Shown one piece after another: positions 15,486 to 16,893 of a DNA stretch of 16,893 nt. The notes below the pieces were generated by a model. It did no database searches. It was not told the origin of the DNA and saw only the letters and a program-made list of their open reading frames with translations. Positions within the stretch are counted from its first letter, which is position 1, and the number at the start of each line of letters is the position of its first letter. Position numbers and translations under genes: made by a program. The DNA comes from an uncultured Porphyromonas sp. (GTDB lineage Bacteria; Bacteroidota; Bacteroidia; Bacteroidales; Porphyromonadaceae), in the NCBI GenBank assembly GCA_945965245.1, contig CAMFNC010000038.1, positions 1 through 16,893 of the forward strand, in the 5' to 3' direction.

Positions 15486-16487
15486 TCAATTAGACCGGGA
15501 GTTTGTTTCCCAATCCGTGTCATTGCTGTTGATTTTGCCCATTTCCGCTATCATGGCCATATCGCGTGGCGTGGTGCAGCCGATGGTGGTCAGCATATCG
15601 CCTGTGATGGCGGCATTGATGCCGATATAGATGGCCTTGCGTTGGATTTTGTCCGATAATTGTGCACGTCCACCCGAAAAACGCAGAAAAGCACGCGGAT
15701 TAATCAGGCGAAACAGAGCCACCGCCGTCAGATACTCATCTTCCGTCAATGGCGGCGTATCTTGCAGCGGCGTGCCGGGTATGGGTTGTAGGATGTTAAT
15801 GGGAATGGATAGCGAACCGATGCGGCGCAGATAAAATGCAAAGTCGATACGTTGCTCCGCCGATTCACCCATACCAATAATGCCACCCGAACAGATGCGC
15901 ATGCCCACCCGGCGTGCCGCCGCCAGCGTTTCCTCTTTCTGACGTTGCGTGTGTGTGGTGCAGAGCGTGCCGAAAAAGTCCGGTGCACTCTCCATATTAC
16001 AGTGATAGGTGGTCACACCGGCTTCCCATAAGCGACGCAGCTGTCCCTCCGTACACAATCCGAGCGATGCACACAACTTGATATCCGGCACTTCACGGTG
16101 GATGGTCTCATAGCTCTCCACATATCGGTCCATATCCGCCGCCGTGGGTCGACGGCCGCCGGCTACCAACGAAAAGCGCCCCACACCCTGCCGGCGGTTA
16201 AATGCCGCCTGGCGCACACATTCCTGTACCTCCAGCGCACCATATTCGTCCACACCGGTTTGATAATGAGCACTTTGCGCGCACCATTTGCAGTCTTCGG
16301 GGCAGCGACCACTCTTCACATTGACGATAGAACAAGTATCGAAAAGCGTGGGGGCAAAATGAGCAGTAATGCAATGTGCCGCTTCATATAGCGGCTCTCG
16401 GTCTGTCAGGCGGAGCAATTCGGAAGCCTCCGTGCGAGTCAAATCTCCGTCGGCCTTTATTCGTTGAGTGATTTCTGTTAAGTCCAT
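15486..16487 (-). CDS. bioB: Biotin synthase (radical SAM), atypical auxiliary-cluster residues
   Basis: The radical SAM enzyme that inserts sulfur into dethiobiotin to make biotin, cytoplasmic and iron-sulfur dependent. I chose the ATG at 16487 (MDLTEITQRI, 333 residues). The frame is open to 16595, but that extension runs through the promoter and palindrome B and has no family-like content. The radical SAM triad is C62, C66 and C69 (CPEDCKWC). C139 (KLCASLG) and C199 (RICSGGIIGMGE) align with E. coli C128 and C188, and R274 (FSGGRAQL) with R260. The position of E. coli C97 reads RFSLVAGGRRP, without Cys. The YNHNLDT motif is replaced by YHCNMES. Such forms are common in Bacteroidetes BioB as I remember it. 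The first gene of the bioB-bioA operon. Confidence 0.95.
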   Translation of the reverse strand: MDLTEITQRIKADGDLTRTEASELLRLTDREPLYEAAHCITAHFAPTLFDTCSIVNVKSGRCPEDCKWCAQSAHYQTGVDEYGALEVQECVRQAAFNRRQGVGRFSLVAGGRRPTAADMDRYVESYETIHREVPDIKLCASLGLCTEGQLRRLWEAGVTTYHCNMESAPDFFGTLCTTHTQRQKEETLAAARRVGMRICSGGIIGMGESAEQRIDFAFYLRRIGSLSIPINILQPIPGTPLQDTPPLTEDEYLTAVALFRLINPRAFLRFSGGRAQLSDKIQRKAIYIGINAAITGDMLTTIGCTTPRDMAMIAEMGKINSNDTDWETNSRSN

Positions 16488-16511
16488 AGCTTGCGTTTCA
16501 TAAAAAACTAT

Positions 16512-16519
16512 CAAAGATA
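16512..16519 (-). promoter_or_regulatory. -7 box of the bioB-bioA promoter
   Basis: TATCTTTG on the minus strand is an exact TAnnTTTG match, 24 bases upstream of the bioB ATG at 16487, which supports that start over the longer frame. A TTTG lies upstream with a spacer of only 15 bases, so the -33 element is not standard. No BirA-type or BioR-type operator is visible. Confidence 0.6.
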
Positions 16520-16570
16520 ACTTAATTTCTCCCGCAAAAGCATGTGTATGTGGTGTGCCGAAAAAACTAA

Positions 16571-16636
16571 CACAAATTGATTTCATTTTATGCATAAATT
16601 GCGTGCGTTTTATACATAAAACAAATTCAATTTATG
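16571..16636. repeat. Long AT-rich palindrome, copy B
   Basis: The second copy of the palindrome found at 10915-11002. The left arm 16571-16598 pairs with 16609-16636 with five mismatches, and the 10-base loop is again TTGCGTGCGT. The core 16593-16613 is identical to 10948-10968. Its left flank resembles the reverse complement of copy A's right flank, and its right flank (through about 16647) the reverse complement of copy A's left flank. It lies about 50 bases upstream of the bioB -7 box. Confidence 0.85.
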
Positions 16637-16784
16637 CATAAAATTTTCACCCTTATCCGAAGCCGCCTCCGGACACGCACTTTAGACGGTAGTGCTCAAC
16701 CTCAACTTACATTAAAAAATTATGATGGGACATGCATTTCTTAGGGTCATTAAATGTGGGCAGCATAGTTTCGAAAGTGATTAT

Positions 16785-16810
16785 TGCGCAGAATATGCTT
16801 ATTCCGCGCA
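16785..16810. repeat. Hairpin upstream of the tRNA promoter
   Basis: TGCGCAGAATA (16785-16795) pairs with TATTCCGCGCA (16800-16810) at 10 of 11 positions, with a 4-base loop. A T-rich stretch follows on the plus strand, so it could terminate plus-strand readthrough, although no plus-strand gene lies close upstream. Confidence 0.45.
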
Positions 16811-16818
16811 TGGTTTTG

Positions 16819-16848
16819 TTGTTTGTTTGGAAATTTATTGTACATTTG
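16819..16848 (+). promoter_or_regulatory. Promoter of the tRNA gene
   Basis: TACATTTG at 16841-16848 is an exact Bacteroidetes -7 box. TTG at 16819-16821 lies 19 bases upstream, as expected for the -33 element. The tRNA begins 20 bases after the -7 box. Confidence 0.75.
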
Positions 16849-16868
16849 CATCGCTTAAACAGCAAAAT

Positions 16869-16893
16869 TCTTCCTTAGCTCAGTTGGTTAGAG
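16869..16893 (+). tRNA. 5' part of a tRNA gene, cut by the window end
   Basis: The last 25 bases are a tRNA 5' end: a 7-base acceptor strand TCTTCCT, then TA, and the D-arm GCTCAGTTGGTTAGAG with the conserved AGTTGGTTAGA loop. The anticodon lies beyond the window, so the amino acid cannot be read; Bacteroidales tRNA-Asn starts similarly in my memory, which is only a hint. Confidence 0.85.

Larger units (their letters stand above)
16488..16868. other. Intergenic region between bioB and the tRNA gene
   Basis: These 381 bases hold the bioB -7 box (16512-16519), palindrome B (16571-16636), a short hairpin (16785-16810) and the tRNA promoter (16819-16848). Between 16648 and 16784 I see no gene, repeat or structure that I can support. 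Confidence 0.6.

Noticed and set aside
16488..16595. N-terminal extension of bioB to the ATG at 16595
   Set aside because: The extension crosses the TATCTTTG -7 box and part of palindrome B, and its peptide has no BioB-like content. The ATG at 16487 gives a normal BioB N-terminus.
16488..16636. Palindrome B as a biotin operator
   Set aside because: The same palindrome occurs upstream of argS, away from any biotin gene, and it does not resemble the BirA or BioR operators I know.

Overview
The window looks like a chromosomal segment of an anaerobic Bacteroidetes species, most likely Bacteroidales. The evidence is a type IX secretion (T9SS) cargo protease with a PorV/PorQ-like barrel, a DUF349 protein, an OMP_b-brl_3-type outer-membrane receptor, and promoters matching the Bacteroidetes -7 consensus TAnnTTTG. 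A Porphyromonas/Tannerella-like host is my guess from gene style; no species marker is visible.

Layout. 1-3251 (+): the 3' part of an S8 subtilase with a T9SS C-terminal sorting domain, then a small outer-membrane barrel of the PorV/PorQ type, closed by a strong hairpin. 3252-4033: gene-poor, holding two minus-strand terminators that share a 17-base repeat and a possible decayed outer-membrane gene. 4034-5863 (-): a DUF349 coiled-coil protein with its own consensus promoter. 5864-6386: intergenic, with an unannotated remnant of an IS4-type transposase. 6387-10772 (-): a compact operon argS - mnmA - queF - lipid kinase; three of the four genes act on tRNA (charging, 2-thiolation of U34, queuosine at G34). 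11028-13340 (-): a lone TonB-receptor-like barrel. 13499-14116 (+): uridine kinase, convergent with 14181-16487 (-), the biotin genes bioB-bioA; a shared hairpin separates them. 16869-end (+): the first 25 bases of a tRNA behind a consensus promoter.

The most interesting non-coding signal is a pair of long AT-rich palindromes at 10915-11002 and 16571-16636. They share an identical 21-base core. The arms of one copy match the reverse complement of the other, while the central loop keeps the same orientation in both. This looks like a dispersed repeat family in which the loop has flipped relative to the arms. The BioB protein also lacks the Cys and the NHNLD-type motif that define the classical [2Fe-2S] enzyme. 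I see no prophage, CRISPR array, defence island or complete insertion sequence. Most of the window is ordinary housekeeping sequence.
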